Source: Lactuca virosa (taxonomy: Eukaryota; Streptophyta; Magnoliopsida; Asterales; Asteraceae). Taken from it: a stretch of DNA of 64,000 nucleotides. This document shows positions 10,591 through 21,653 of this stretch, in pieces. The stretch spans positions 96,150,342 through 96,214,341 of the forward strand of contig CAKMRJ010003334.1 in NCBI GenBank assembly GCA_928212115.1. The letters run 5' to 3'. A program made the translations under genes and the position numbers. The first letter of the stretch is position 1; every line of letters begins with the position of its first letter. The notes below the pieces were generated by a model, which searched no databases, was not told the DNA's origin, and saw only the letters and a list, made by a program, of their open reading frames with translations.

Positions 10591-10837
10591 GTGAGGAGTG
10601 CATGTGAGGAGTAGAAGGCTATAGAAGAGGAGCATGTTCTAGAGAGAGAAACTAGAGAGAAGAATAGTGTGTGTGAGAGAATCTTGTGTAAGAAGCATCA
10701 TTCATATCTTCAATACATTCAAGATTCAAGTTATTCTTCTTCTCCTTCTCTTCTATTGATCTGGCATCATCCGTTTGATTGGGATTCCGCACCATCAAAC
10801 GGATCTGATTGATACACAAGCAGATTGGGGACTTACA
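10395..10837 (+). repeat. 3' LTR of the nested Copia element
   Basis: It starts TGTTAGGTCTAAATTTGG and ends GGGGACTTACA, 443 bp, longer than the 5' LTR by a block at about 10533-10590 (TATAAACTTATATTTTTCCCC plus an AT run). The block closely resembles sequence at 12174-12200 in the neighbouring Gypsy LTR. The left flank of the palindrome is mutated by one base compared with the 5' LTR. Confidence 0.95.
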
Positions 10838-10900
10838 CTTGCATTCACTTGGGAGCGGGAGGATCAAATGCAACAGAAGTATCCACATCTTTTTCCCTAG
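10838..10900 (+). pseudogene. int: 3' end of the Gypsy integrase frame, displaced by the Copia insertion
   Basis: Starting with the CTTGC duplication, the frame reads TWEREDQM and ends in a tyrosine-proline-histidine-rich tail before TAG at 10898-10900. This is the usual C-terminal end of plant Gypsy chromodomain-type integrases and continues the frame cut at 5613. It proves that the Copia element inserted into an already existing Gypsy pol gene. Confidence 0.85.
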
Positions 10901-10947
10901 TCTTTCTGTATCTCTTAAATCCAAATTTCGGGATGAAATTCTCTCTA

Positions 10948-10959
10948 ACGGGCGGATAA
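10948..10959 (+). other. Polypurine tract of the Gypsy element
   Basis: AACGGGCGGATAA lies directly before TGTAACATCCCG. Its position after the integrase stop and before an LTR-type start supports a polypurine tract, although the C residues make it imperfect. Confidence 0.6.
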
Positions 10960-11154
10960 TGTAACATCCCGTTATTTTCTGTTTGTAAAGCCATTCAATT
11001 CAATCAGAAGTCAGACTTGTTTATGCTATCTTTTAGCATTGCTAAGGGTCTGTTTGAGTGTTCTAAAGCCTAGTACATTCAAGGAATGGGTGCTAGGAAG
11101 TATCTTCTAGAGATCATTGTGCAACATTCAAGCCGAAAAACTCCAACACTTGGA

Positions 11155-11192
11155 GTTTACGGCCGTAAACTAGAGATTACGGTCGTAATCTC
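11155..11192 (+). repeat. Two adjacent near-perfect palindromes
   Basis: GTTTACGGCCGTAAAC (11155-11170) is a perfect 16-bp palindrome. GAGATTACGGTCGTAATCTC (11173-11192) is palindromic except for its centre. Both share the ACGG(C/T)CGT core that recurs through this LTR. Confidence 0.8.
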
Positions 11193-11564
11193 TTGGCTGG
11201 CCATGAACTCCTTCCATATGTATGATATTCCTTCATTTTTCTTCACTTCTCACACTTCCAACTCAAGAACACTCACTTCTCTCTCAAGTATCATCAAGAA
11301 AACTTCTAATTCTCGTCAAAATTGTAAGTGATTCTTCCATTTATTACTTGATATCCTTCTTAATCTAGTAAAAACCCTTGATTTCATCCGTGAAATCATC
11401 TCTTTTTGGGTTAGATCTTCAAGAACACCAAGAACACACACTAGTTCTTTGGGTCGTGAACACCCCTTCAAGCTTCCAAATCCTAAGTATCCTTTCCGTA
11501 TACTAGTTATCCATTAGAAACTCTTGAAATGCGTCCAAGAACCAACCATTTTAGCTTGAAACAT

Positions 11565-11760
11565 CAAGAGTTTATGGCCATAACTTATCCATTGGCCGTA
11601 AACCCTTCTCAAGAACACCTTTGGCCGTAAACACAAGCCATTTCTTGTGTTGGCCGTAAACCTCTTTGGTCGTAAACATCCATGTCCATAAACACCATGG
11701 TCGTGAACACCACTAGGTCGTAAACACACACTTGTGTGGCTGTGAACACCTTTAGAACAA
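11565..11760 (+). repeat. Cluster of GGCCGTAAAC-type repeats
   Basis: About ten variants of (G)GYCGTRAACA occur within 200 bp, spaced irregularly (about 15-30 bp). They are the half-site of the palindrome at 11155. Many variants differ at C or G positions (GGCCATAAC, GGTCGTGAAC), as expected from deamination in methylated repeats. Confidence 0.65.
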
Positions 11761-12199
11761 TCATATGTGATTGTAACTCTTAATTCCAAGTGTTTCATAG
11801 TCCCTAAGGTGATTCCCTATCATGATTAGTTGTTATATACACTAATTATATACATATATGTGTCATTATATGCTTAATAAGATCCGTTTGTGATCGAGGC
11901 TTCACTTGACACTTAGCATCCTATATCGATCTTACATTCGAATCACTCACTACATGTGAGTTCATACCCCCGTATTTTCATAGTTTTCACTGTTTTAAGG
12001 GGGGGGGGGGATACAAGTCCAACACAAAGATTTTGTGTTATAAACAAAAGGTTTCAAATATCTTATCAAAATGGATTTCAGTTATCATCAATTCAATTGG
12101 TTTTCAAAGATTGTGTTAAAATGACATTAAGTCACCAAAAGTATTTCAAAATATTAAATTTCTTTTAAATGTTTTATAAACTTATACTTTTCCCCAGAA

Positions 12200-12211
12200 A
12201 TATATATATAT

Positions 12212-12268
<57 letters not shown>
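12200..12268 (+). repeat. (TA)n microsatellite
   Basis: A nearly pure AT dinucleotide run of about 65 bp follows TATACTTTTCCCCAGAAAT. Short open frames across it are artefacts of low complexity. Confidence 0.9.
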
Positions 12269-12269
<1 letters not shown>

Positions 12270-13599
12270 ATTTAAAAGGCTTAGGACTGATAACCCACTT
12301 TGGTTCATTTTCCTTGTTTGGATGTGGGATTATAAGTATCGGTTATTAGTCCGAATGTCATTTAAATTTTACTTATATATATTTATATATGTATGTAAGT
12401 ATAAAAGCTATTTCATTCAAGTTCAAATACCCTTTGTAACATGTTGAGCAAAGGGTTGCATTCATGAATACTCAGTATCAATTCAGAAAGTACATATAAA
12501 TTATAATAGGTATAATTTATGATTCACAGAACATTAATTCACAATTCAAGTATACTAAAGTACATTGTTTTACAAGAACAAAGGTTTGATTCAAAACTAA
12601 TCAAGAGTATACATCTATCATATAAATGTTAAGAATACTAATTCAAGAACATACTGTCAATCATTTATTTCAAAATGATTGGGTTTTCATAACTATTATA
12701 CATGTAACGTTTATATGCTTTTTATGAGTCATTTGATACAGGTTGTTTAATTCATTTAAACAATATAGTTTAAAGTCCTGACATTATAACCAGAATCTCC
12801 AGCCGGAGATCGAAACAATATGTGTCGGGGATGGAAACAATGTATGTATAGATCTATATTGGGATTGACAACCCCGCACTCAGACTGCTAGCTACAGTCA
12901 GGCATACACGCCTACGAGTGACAGTTGTTATCAACAGCTTTCAACGCCTTCAATGCGTTGGGTCAGGCCATCTAGTCTCAGTATGGTTATAATAACTCAT
13001 TAAAAAGATATTAACAATACCTTAGTGTATAATTAACTAAACATAAGTACATTTTCAAAGTATTAGTTTTACAAGATACAATTTACAGTATTACATTACA
13101 GTTTACAATAACAGCTGGTGAAGCCAGGCATACTCTCACAGTTACAAGTTTTACATAAAGGGATACAATTATAGAACATTGGTTTACAAACATAACGGTT
13201 TTATGTGATTTAAAACTACTTTTCATATACAACAGAAAATATAGGATTTTCTAGAACAGTGTACATATTCAAGAAATAGAAACATACTTTCAAACAAAAA
13301 TACTTATGCACTCACTCAACTTTATGTTGATACTCTCTTTTCAAATTACTTGTATTCTCAGGAACCAGTAGACAGGTACTCCCCGAGCTTTTGAGAAGAT
13401 GGAGCTATTTTGAGTCTTGTCTTCTTCTTTTGTATAACTATTTTGGTTTCAATATACAATGATTGAACACATGTAAATACTTACACTTTTTAAATGCAAT
13501 GGTTGTATGTACTTTGATTACTATAATGCATGTGTTGTGATACTACAAATGAAGTCATCCACCCCTGGACGTTTCCGCCATCTGGTTTGGGGTGTGACA

Positions 13600-14640
13600 A
13601 TAATGGCCTGTTTCCCCACATCTGTAACAAGTGTGACTCACCCCTGCATTGTTGTTGTTCTTGTTGTTTTTGTTGTTGTTGTTGTTGGTTTTGTTGTTGT
13701 TGTTGTTGTTGTTGTGACGTTGGTTTGGTTGAGGTGGAGATCTACAGTATCGAGTGGTATGGCCCTTACGGTTGCAATTAGCACATTGCATATCTCTGCA
13801 TTCTCCATGATTATGGTAATTACATTTGTTGCACTTCAGTAGGTTTCCTGAGTATGGTTTGGTGGTGGTTTGCAAAGATGAGGCTGGAGCATGCGGTGCT
13901 TGGGCAACCTGAGCAGTAGCAGCGTGGACTGCTACAGTTTGTTGCTTTTTCGATGACCCTTGGTTTTTTTTGTCCTTTTCGTTTATTATTCCCTTCCTTT
14001 TTGTTGTTTCCCTCCTTCTTGACTTCAGTTTCCCCAGTTTTGGCACCCTTCTTGTTGCCATGGTCGTATAACTTTTTGGCTAGTCTTTTAGCATTGTTAT
14101 ACGTTTCAGGGTTTGCTGCTATTACATTTCCTTGGATTGGAGAGGTTAATCCCTAAATAAATCTTTCGATCTTTTTCCCCTCGGATGTGATCATACCCGG
14201 ACACAGAAGTGACAATTCACTAAACCTTGAGATGTAAGCATCGATGTCTGAGTTTTGTACTATGAGATTCCACAGTTCCTGCTCCATTTTCTGGATCTCC
14301 CCTCTTGGACAGTACTCCGCCATTAACATTTCCTTAAGCTCCTCCCATGGCATAACATTTTCCACGGGAAGTGTCATGGCCTCCACATGATTATTCCACC
14401 AGGAAAGCGCTTGATCGACAAATGTGCAAGCTGCCAATTTCACTTTGCATTCCTCAGGACATCCGCTGATTTCGAAAACCGATTCAACTTTTCTATCCAC
14501 CGCCTTAGAGTTATCACGCCTCCAGCTCCATTGAAGGTTCGAGGCTTGGCATTCGTGAAATATTTGTAGGTACAGACCTTTGTAGGTCCTTGGTTCATCC
14601 CTTAATCAACCCATTGACCATCAGGGCTTGATAGTAAACG
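13600..14640 (-). pseudogene. gag: Ty3/Gypsy gag on the minus strand, degenerate
   Basis: Reading leftwards from about 14640, a retrotrans_gag core appears (VFEISGCPEECKVKLAACTF, then LSWWNNHVEAM and YCPRGEIQKMEQELW). An in-frame TAG near 14153 follows KIERFI. A second open piece (14061-13600) carries a basic linker, a CCHC knuckle CNKCNYHNHGEC, then CANCNRKGHTTRYC, a long Asn run (13655-13715) and CYRCGETGHY. The knuckle is cut exactly at 13599/13600, where a + strand LTR terminus abuts. It resembles the gag at 1128-2270 and is probably a related family. No pol follows in this orientation. Confidence 0.8.
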
Positions 14641-15076
14641 ACACCCTGTTGGAGCTCTTCCATGATGACTGCGCGAGAAACGGAGGGGTGAGAAGTGTGT
14701 GAGGAGTGTTCAAAATTAGCATTCTAAAATACTGCTATAGTATTTTAATTGTTTAGGTTTGGTTCCATAATTCTTTGGATAATCAGATGATAAGTTTTTG
14801 ATTCATTGACCATTACGATCACTCCTGAACACATGTTGGTCGTATTTTGAATAAATGTAGTTGATCAGGCTACATTTACCCCCAATACGACTACATAATT
14901 GTCCGGGTTTAACCGCGATGTTCAAATCCTCCAAAGACTTTTACTATTTCTTATTATGTTATTACCCTAAAATGCACACATAGGTATGGATTTTTATTTT
15001 GTTCAGAGTATTTTAGTCCCAATGTATTTATAGTTGCATATCTTGTATGACTAGATATGACAGTTAACTATAAACC
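14641..15076 (-). other. 5' leader of the minus-strand Gypsy element
   Basis: This is the non-coding stretch between the gag remnant and the primer binding site on the minus strand. AT-rich, no long open frame. Confidence 0.55.
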
Positions 15077-15092
15077 TGGCTCTGATACCAAT
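15077..15092 (-). other. Primer binding site (minus strand)
   Basis: On the minus strand this reads ATTGGTATCAGAGCCA, the initiator tRNA-Met type PBS, directly after the LTR terminus TGTGACA. Confidence 0.95.
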
Positions 15093-16079
15093 CTGTCACA
15101 CCCCCCCCCCCCCCGAACCGAAAGGAATCGGCGGAAACGTCTGGGGGTATGCGTGACTTTGTCTTGGAATATCATCACAGTGAATATAAATGAAACATGA
15201 CAAACACCATCATCATACATTCAAAATACAACCGTCATTGTTTACATCAAGTATTGTATTAAATATTACATGCCCAAATAGTTAATGTATGATGATACAA
15301 AATATGACAATTTCCATATGTTCCTGTCGACCTTTCTGCTTAACGATTTCCTGACAATACAAGTTAATTTGAAAACTTCAACACATATAATGTTGGTGAG
15401 TTCATAAGCATATTTGAGTAAAATCTTTTGTATTACTTTGTAAACACCAGAAAATCCGATATTTTCTGAAAAACGGTTTGAAATGTTTGTGTCCGATCTT
15501 GTATGAATGCATGTGTGTTAATGTTTGAAAATGTATAAAGTGAATGATCGCAGACAATCCGATATTGTCTGTTTATAAAACGTTGTGGTCTTATCACCCT
15601 AAGACTGAGTACCAGTGTATGTATGTTTCCGTGTTTCCAAATTGTAAATGTATTCCGTAAAATTTTATAATGGAGTTAATTTCTTTGTGAGTTCGTTATA
15701 ACCATACTTGATATGACTGATCTGCCTGTCATGACATTTTTCAGGCGCCAACTTGTTTAAGGTAAGGTTTTTCGCCCTAGACTAGCCTAGTCTAACTATA
15801 GCGAACAGCTCAGGCATGGGGTGTCACCCCCGTATAGATCTATACACAAACTCTCGATCTCCCTCCAGGAGACTCTAGTTATAACTACATGACTTAAGGT
15901 TGTACGCTAGATAGGTACGGATGAATACATGTCTCACAAGAAACTTAACTAAATGTACGTGAATATTGTATCACACTATTTAACGTAGTAATTAATGTTT
16001 TCCAAATATGTTGTATGTATACAAGGCCCAAAGTATATGTATGTGAATGTACGAAGCCACAAGCATATAAATGGACCAC

Positions 16080-16360
16080 AAGGGCCCAAATAAACATGTA
16101 ATGTAAGTTCCAGACCCAATAGCATGTAAAAGGATAACTAAGGCCCACTAAACATGTATTGTATATTCCAAGCCCAATAAGCATGCAAAAGGACAACTAA
16201 GGCCCAATAAGCATATAATGTATATTCCAGGCCCAATAAGCATGCAAAAGGACAACTAAGGCCCACTAAGCATGTAATGTATATTCCAGACCCAATAAGC
16301 ATGCAAAAGGACAACTAAGGCCCACTAAGCATGTAATGTATATTTCAGGCCCAATAAAAG
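16080..16360 (+). repeat. 59-bp tandem repeats
   Basis: Nearly five copies of a unit of the form AAGGCCCACTAAGCATGTAA...GCATGCAAAAGGACAACT. Units begin near 16140, 16199, 16258 and 16317, with a more diverged copy before 16140. Confidence 0.85.
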
Positions 16361-16429
16361 TGAGTTTAACGTATTTGACTCGTTTGTTATTGTAATTTGT
16401 AATGTTCGTTCTTGTTCAATCGTTTTCCA

Positions 16430-16990
16430 AAATGACAATAAAAAAGGCCAGTTTTTTAATATTGACATTTTTGGTCCATTAGACTAAAAATTTACAATTT
16501 AGGCATATTTTTTGTAAAATTTACTTTTTAGGTCCCTTAAGACCAAAAGTTTACATTTAAGGCTAGATTCAAATAAAATAACATTTTTAACCAACTTTTG
16601 TAAAAAATGTCATTTCCGGACCAAGTGTATGAAGTTTTACATTTTCGGCCCAAAAGCATAGAATTTATCCTTTTTGGCCCAAGTTTGATAAAATTATCAT
16701 TTTCAGCCCTTATAACCGAAAAATAACATTTTTGGCTCAACTTTGTTTAAAATGACACTCAAGCCCACAAAAGTCCAAAAATTTACAAACTTAGCCCAAA
16801 AATCGTAAAAGTCCAATATGAGGCCAATTTGTGAAAATTTACACTTTTAGCCCTTTTAAAATCATAAATACCATAAAGATCCAATTTATTCAAAATAAAT
16901 CCTTTTTGGTCCCTTCAAAACCGTAAGTTATATAATAACTTCACTTTTTGATTATTTTGTCATTTTTGGCCCTCTTATGTGATTTTCTTA
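16430..16990 (+). repeat. Imperfect T-rich repeats (ACATTTTTGGCCCAA type)
   Basis: Irregular repeats of 30-45 bp built from 'aaaatgacatttttggcccaa' variants. They are low complexity, and the scattered short open frames across them (for example 16537-16740 on the minus strand) are not genes. Confidence 0.6.
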
Positions 16991-17697
16991 GTTTTAAACA
17001 ACCTTGTAATGTTTTAAACCTTTTCTTTACATAATAAGTTGTATCAAGTGTTATGTTCTACAAATATCATCATATTTTAGCATATTTTCGAGTTTATGAA
17101 GTTTACAACACATAATCACTACATATATCATGAAAAACACACAAAATCATGCATATACACATAGATCTACACAAAACAACTTGTATTCTCCCCCAAAACA
17201 TAGTAAAAACCGAAAATAGGGGGTATGAACTCACTTTGGTTTGACGAATTTGGTTTTCGAAGAAGATGGGAGGAGTTTTCAGCCTAACTCGCTTCTTTGA
17301 AGAGATCTTCGATTTCTAAGAGATTTTATGAGCATGGATCATGAAATAGAGTGTTATGGAGTGAAGGATTAGCATAAAATGAAGTTAATCATCTTACTTA
17401 GAGAGTAGCTTACCCAAAAGTGATGATCTTTGATGAAGTGTTCTTGGACACACACTCTAGCACACACGAATTCTTAGAAGGAAATAAGAGCTTTCTTGAG
17501 AGTTATTAAAGAAGTTTAGAAGTGAAAGTAAAGTTTGAAATGAAGAGAGAGGTGGCCGAGAATAAGGAGGAAAGAAGAGAGAAGAGAGAGTTGAGAAGAG
17601 ATGTGCATGGAAATATGAGATTTCATAGATAAATGTTATACAATGTGCATGGAGATCCTTTAGTTAAAGTTGAGGTGTCAAGTTTTTATCCATCCTA

Positions 17698-17700
<3 letters not shown>

Positions 17701-17773
<73 letters not shown>

Positions 17774-17775
17774 AT
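17701..17775 (+). repeat. (TA)n microsatellite, unit 1
   Basis: About 70 bp of AT dinucleotide with a short ACATAC interruption. The corresponding tract in unit 2 is at 19101-19162 and 19679-19740, split by an insertion. Confidence 0.9.
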
Positions 17776-19099
17776 AAAGCCAAGAATGGAGTAAGGAGGA
17801 AGAGAAAAGAATTGTTTGGGCCATTTTTGAATATATATATTCGAAATTTATGAGGCCCAATATGAAAGTTTTCGGCCCATTGGGCTCTCCTATGGGTTTA
17901 CGGCCCAATGAGGCTCAAGAAGATATTTATGATCCATTATGATTCATGTAGATAAAGTGAGACATTTTAGACCCAATATGGCCAAATTTGCTATGGTTTA
18001 ATGAATGTAGGTCCAACTAGAGCCAAAATAGGGTTCCTTGACCCAAAATAACCAAATTGAGAGTTTACTAGACCATTAGGCCCAATAAGAGGATCCCGGT
18101 CCATTCTGAGTTTGAATCGGGACATTAGGGTTACAAACCCGCATTTGAGTATATGAGATGTATTGAATTAGGTTTTGAACTTCACGAGTGAGTTTTGATT
18201 CAAATGAAAGCCCGTTATGAGGTCCATTAGCGAAAATTTACACTTTTAGCCCTTTTAAAATCATAAATACCATAAAGATCCATATTTATTCAAAATAAAT
18301 CCTTTTTGGTCCCTTCAAAACCGTGAGTTATATAATAACTTCACTTTTTGATTATTTTGTCATTTTTGGCCCTCTTATGCGATTTTCTTAGTTTTAAACA
18401 ACCTTATAATGTTTTAAACCTTTTCTTTGCATAATAAGTTCTATCAAGTGTTATGTTCTACAAGTATCATCATATTTTAGTATATTTTCGAGTTTATGAA
18501 GTTTACAACACATAATCACTATATACATCATGAAAAACACACAAAATCATGCATATACACATAGATCTACACAAAACAACTTGTATTCTCCCCCAAAACA
18601 TAGTAAAAAACCGAAAATAGGGAGTATGAACTCACTTTGGTTTGATGAATTTGGTTTTTGAAGAAGATGGGAGGAGTTTTCGTCCTAGCTCACTTCTTTG
18701 AAGAGATCTTCGATTTCTAAGAGATTTTATGAGCATGGATCATGAAATAGAGTGTTAAGGAGTGAAGGATTAGCATGAAATGAAGTTAATCATCTTACTT
18801 AGAGAGTAGCTTACCCAAAAGTGATGATCTTTGATGAAGTGTTCTTGGACACACACTCTAGCACACACGAATTCTTGGAAGGAAATGAGAGCTTTCTTGA
18901 GAGTTATTAAAGAAGTTTAGAAGTGAAAGTGAAGTTTGAAATGAAGAGAGAGGTGGCCGAGAATAAGGAGGAAAGAAGAGAGAAGAGAGAGGTGAGAAGA
19001 GATGTGCATGGAAATATGAGATTTCATAGATAAATGTTATATAATGTGCATGGAAATCCTTTAGTTAAAGTTGAGGTGTCAAGTTTTTATCCATCCTAG

Positions 19100-19160
<61 letters not shown>

Positions 19161-19162
19161 AT

Positions 19163-19676
19163 ATCAAGGTTGTAAAAATCGCTCGACGGTAGTTCGACGG
19201 TCGACTGGTGTTAAGGGATTAATCGGTCTTGGCGGAGATTAATCGGGGATTAATCGGAGACCATAGATTATTAATAAAATATTAAAATTAATTAAATATT
19301 AATATATCTTAAGAAAAACAAGTACTTCAAAATTAGAAAATAATAAAAATTGTAATTTGGAAATTTGGAAATACGTAAATCTCAACATTTTGGTATAATA
19401 TTCGAAATTTTGAAAATTTGAACATTTTGGAGTAAAAAAAAAGTTTGTTTTTTGAATTTTTTTAAAATTTTTTTTTGACATTTTTTGACATTTTTTTTGA
19501 CTTTTTTTTACTTTTGTTGACTTTTGTTGACCGATTAATCCCGCCAAGGCCGATTAATCCCGCCAAACCCGATTAATCCTAAATTTCCGATTAATGCCCT
19601 AATCCTCGACGGTTGGAGAACGCCAAGCGATTAATCCACGATTAATCGCCGATTAATCCCGATTTCTGCAACCATG

Positions 19677-19678
<2 letters not shown>
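19163..19678. mobile_element. MITE-like foldback element inserted in an AT microsatellite
   Basis: The insert interrupts the AT tract of unit 2 and is absent from unit 1. Its ends pair: ATCAAGGTTGTAAAAATCG at the left and, on the complementary strand, ATCATGGTTGCAGAAATCG at the right. Repeated GATTAATCGG phrases occupy both arms, so the whole sequence can fold. The middle is AT-rich with poly-T runs and no ORF of note. Because the target is TA repeat, the target-site duplication cannot be read. The size and non-coding nature fit a MITE; the superfamily is undetermined. Confidence 0.75.
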
Positions 19679-19741
<63 letters not shown>

Positions 19742-20269
19742 AAGCTAAGAATGGAGTAAGGAGGAAGAGAAAATACTTGTTTGGGCCATTTCTGAATATA
19801 TATTCAAAAATTTTGAGGCCCAATATGAAAGTTTTCGGCCCATTAGGCCCTCCTATGGGTTTACGGCCCAATGAGGCTCAAGAAGATAATTATGGTCCAT
19901 TATGATTCATGTAGACAAAGTGACACATTTTAGGCCCAATATGGCCCAAAACGCTATGGTTTAATTAATGTAGGTCCAACTAGAGCCCAAATAGGGTTCC
20001 TTGACCTAAAATAACCAAATTGAGAGTTTACTGGCCCAATAAGAGGATCCTGGTCCATTCTGAGTTTTGAATCGAGACATTGGGGTTACAAACCCACATT
20101 TGAGTATATGAGATGTATTGAATTAGCTTTTGAACTTCACAAGTGAGTTTTGATTCAAATGATTGTTTTAGAATGAGCATAGTGGATAATATCAACTTAA
20201 AGTTACAAATTATACAAGAGTTGATTACAGGTAGACAAAATTTCCTAGCCGAAAATGCTAGTTGTGACA

Positions 20270-21260
20270 ACTAGGTTTCGTCGAAGGAAATTATATTGTT
20301 AAGAAGCAAAGCGATGTCCATGATGGAATCATCACTTTAACAAGTGAGTGCATAGTCTCTTTCATGAACATGATTTTAATACAGGTATTGATTAAAGTAT
20401 TAAATATATGTTTGTGTGTGAAATATTTGATATTGTCTTAAATACGTGTTAAGAGTATATCTGATAATATATGATGATTTAGGATACAGAGTAAACCTAA
20501 ATTAATTAAGAGGAATATTGGGTAGTATCTCATTATGAGTACGAGGGAGATATACACGGAGGGTAGAACTTTAAAACTTGTCATTGATCCGAGAGCATGG
20601 ATTCGACTTAGTCGTTTGTCCTTAGTCCGAGAGTATGGAGAGGACATAGTTATTTATCATTAATCCGTGAGCATGGATTAAGACATAGTTAATTGTCTCT
20701 AGTCCGAGAGTATGGAATGGGCACAGTTATCGATCCGAGAGTATGGATTAGACATACTTGATCCGGGAGTATGGATTAGGTTAAGAGATTAATTTTAGAT
20801 CCGAGAGTATGGATCGTGTCGTTGTAAGGATCGACGGGGTGGGATAAGAATTACTTATATGAGATGAAATTGTATATTTTGTGAGTTCAAAAATAAATAT
20901 ATGATATAACATTGTGGGATTGAAATCCTTATGTACTCACCAGGTTTCCCAACCTAACCCGCTCAGTTTATTTGTATAACAGGTGTCGATATGAAGCTAT
21001 ATTACACTCAGAGATTAAAGGAGATGTAAATCACTAGTGTAAATGAATGTAAGGTCTGTTTATGCTTATGTTTCTGTATTGACGATGACATCCCAAAGTT
21101 TTAATATAAACAAAATACATTTCTTCAGAAATGTTTTGATAATATTATTATCATGTTTTTCTGGGAACAAATTCCGCAAATATTTCTTTAAAATGGATAC
21201 TCTAATTTTCAAATAAGCATAAATAAAAATTTTAGAATGACCGTGAATTTGGGGATGTCA
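20270..21260 (+). repeat. LTR fragment, + strand, with CCGAGAGTATGGAT repeats
   Basis: It ends GAATTTGGGGATGTCA at 21260, an LTR-like terminus. Between 20580 and 20825 there are about seven copies of (A/G)TCCG(A/G)GAG(T/C)ATGGA(TT) with irregular spacing. A splice-acceptor-like block (TACTCACC...ATAACAGG) lies at 20933-20984. No primer binding site or coding region adjoins, so this is a truncated or solo LTR. Confidence 0.6.
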
Positions 21261-21261
21261 T

Positions 21262-21653
21262 AGATCAGGAGGCGACTCTTGACACTTGTCTGTAAGACCC
21301 AGGGTTTTGGCCCCGAGCTTGGAAAGGAAAGACCATGATACGACTCATGACATAATGGCAAGACTATGGTTGCCACATAGCAATCTCTATTATATGTATG
21401 GTATGTGGTATTTTGGGAAACTCACTAAGCTTTGTGCTTACAGTTTCACATTTATGGTTTCAGGTACCTCCGGTTCGAAAGGGAATGGCCCAACGTCACT
21501 TTACAATATCCACCAGAGTTTTCCGCATTGGCAATTAATGATATTACCCTAATGTTTAAATAATATAATCACTTTGATCGGTTTTAGAACAACTCGTTTG
21601 TATGATTTACTGTTTTAAAAATGAAAATTTTACTATGAATTTTTGGACATTAC
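21262..21653 (+). repeat. Second LTR end fragment, + strand
   Basis: It contains ACTCACTAAGCTT, CTTACAG and GGTTTCAGGTAC (21420-21466), the block shared by other LTRs here, and ends TTTTTGGACATTACA at 21653. It is a fragment of a Gypsy LTR lacking its 5' part. Confidence 0.6.

Larger units (their letters stand above)
5614..10837 (+). mobile_element. Sirevirus-like Copia element, non-autonomous (gag only), nested in Gypsy integrase
   Basis: The 5.2-kb element has paired LTRs (5614-6009, 10395-10837), an initiator-tRNA-Met primer binding site at 6012-6023, a polypurine tract at 10382-10393 and a perfect 5-bp TSD. It keeps a coiled-coil and CCHC Gag and a damaged protease fragment, but no integrase, RT or RNase H follows. 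Extra purine tracts, palindrome-bearing LTRs and a long spacer between protease and the 3' LTR fit Sireviruses; that lineage call is inference. The intact TSD and near-identical LTRs indicate insertion later than the decay of the host Gypsy element. Confidence 0.9.
10960..13599 (+). repeat. LTR region: 3' LTR start of the Gypsy element and a + strand LTR end
   Basis: It opens TGTAACATCCCG, expected for a Gypsy 3' LTR, and closes CGTTTCCGCCATCTGGTTTGGGGTGTGACA at 13599, an LTR terminus of another style. The last ~1.6 kb (phrases near 12783-12990 and 13540-13599) is homologous, in opposite orientation, to parts of the LTR at 15094-20269. It may be one LTR, or two truncated ones joined. It contains palindromes, a G run at 12001-12010, a TA microsatellite and a splice-acceptor-like block. 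No coding sequence is seen. Confidence 0.6.
16833..20163 (+). repeat. 1.4-kb tandem duplication within the LTR
   Basis: Unit 1 (16833-18231) and unit 2 (18232-20163) both start GAAAATTTACACTTTTAGCCC and end near GTTTTGATTCAAATGA. They share long near-identical blocks with few substitutions. Unit 2 is longer because a foldback element sits in its AT microsatellite. The offset between copies is 1399 bp. Confidence 0.9.
15094..20269 (-). repeat. 5.2-kb 5' LTR of the minus-strand Gypsy element
   Basis: On the minus strand it starts TGTCACAACTAGC (20269) and ends GGGGTGTGACA (15094), directly followed by a primer binding site. The length is inflated by an internal 1.4-kb tandem duplication (16833-18231 and 18232-20163) and a ~516-bp foldback insert. 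Without these it would be about 3.3 kb, like other LTRs here. It also contains a poly-C run (about 15101-15114), 59-bp repeats (16080-16360) and T-rich imperfect repeats (16430-16980). No coding region is recognised. Confidence 0.75.

Noticed and set aside
12169..12447. Tyr/Ile-rich small membrane protein
   Set aside because: Translation of the TA microsatellite.
13530..13842. Cys-rich and Val-rich open frames on the + strand
   Set aside because: They are readings of the GTT/GTG repeat that codes for the Asn run of the minus-strand gag.
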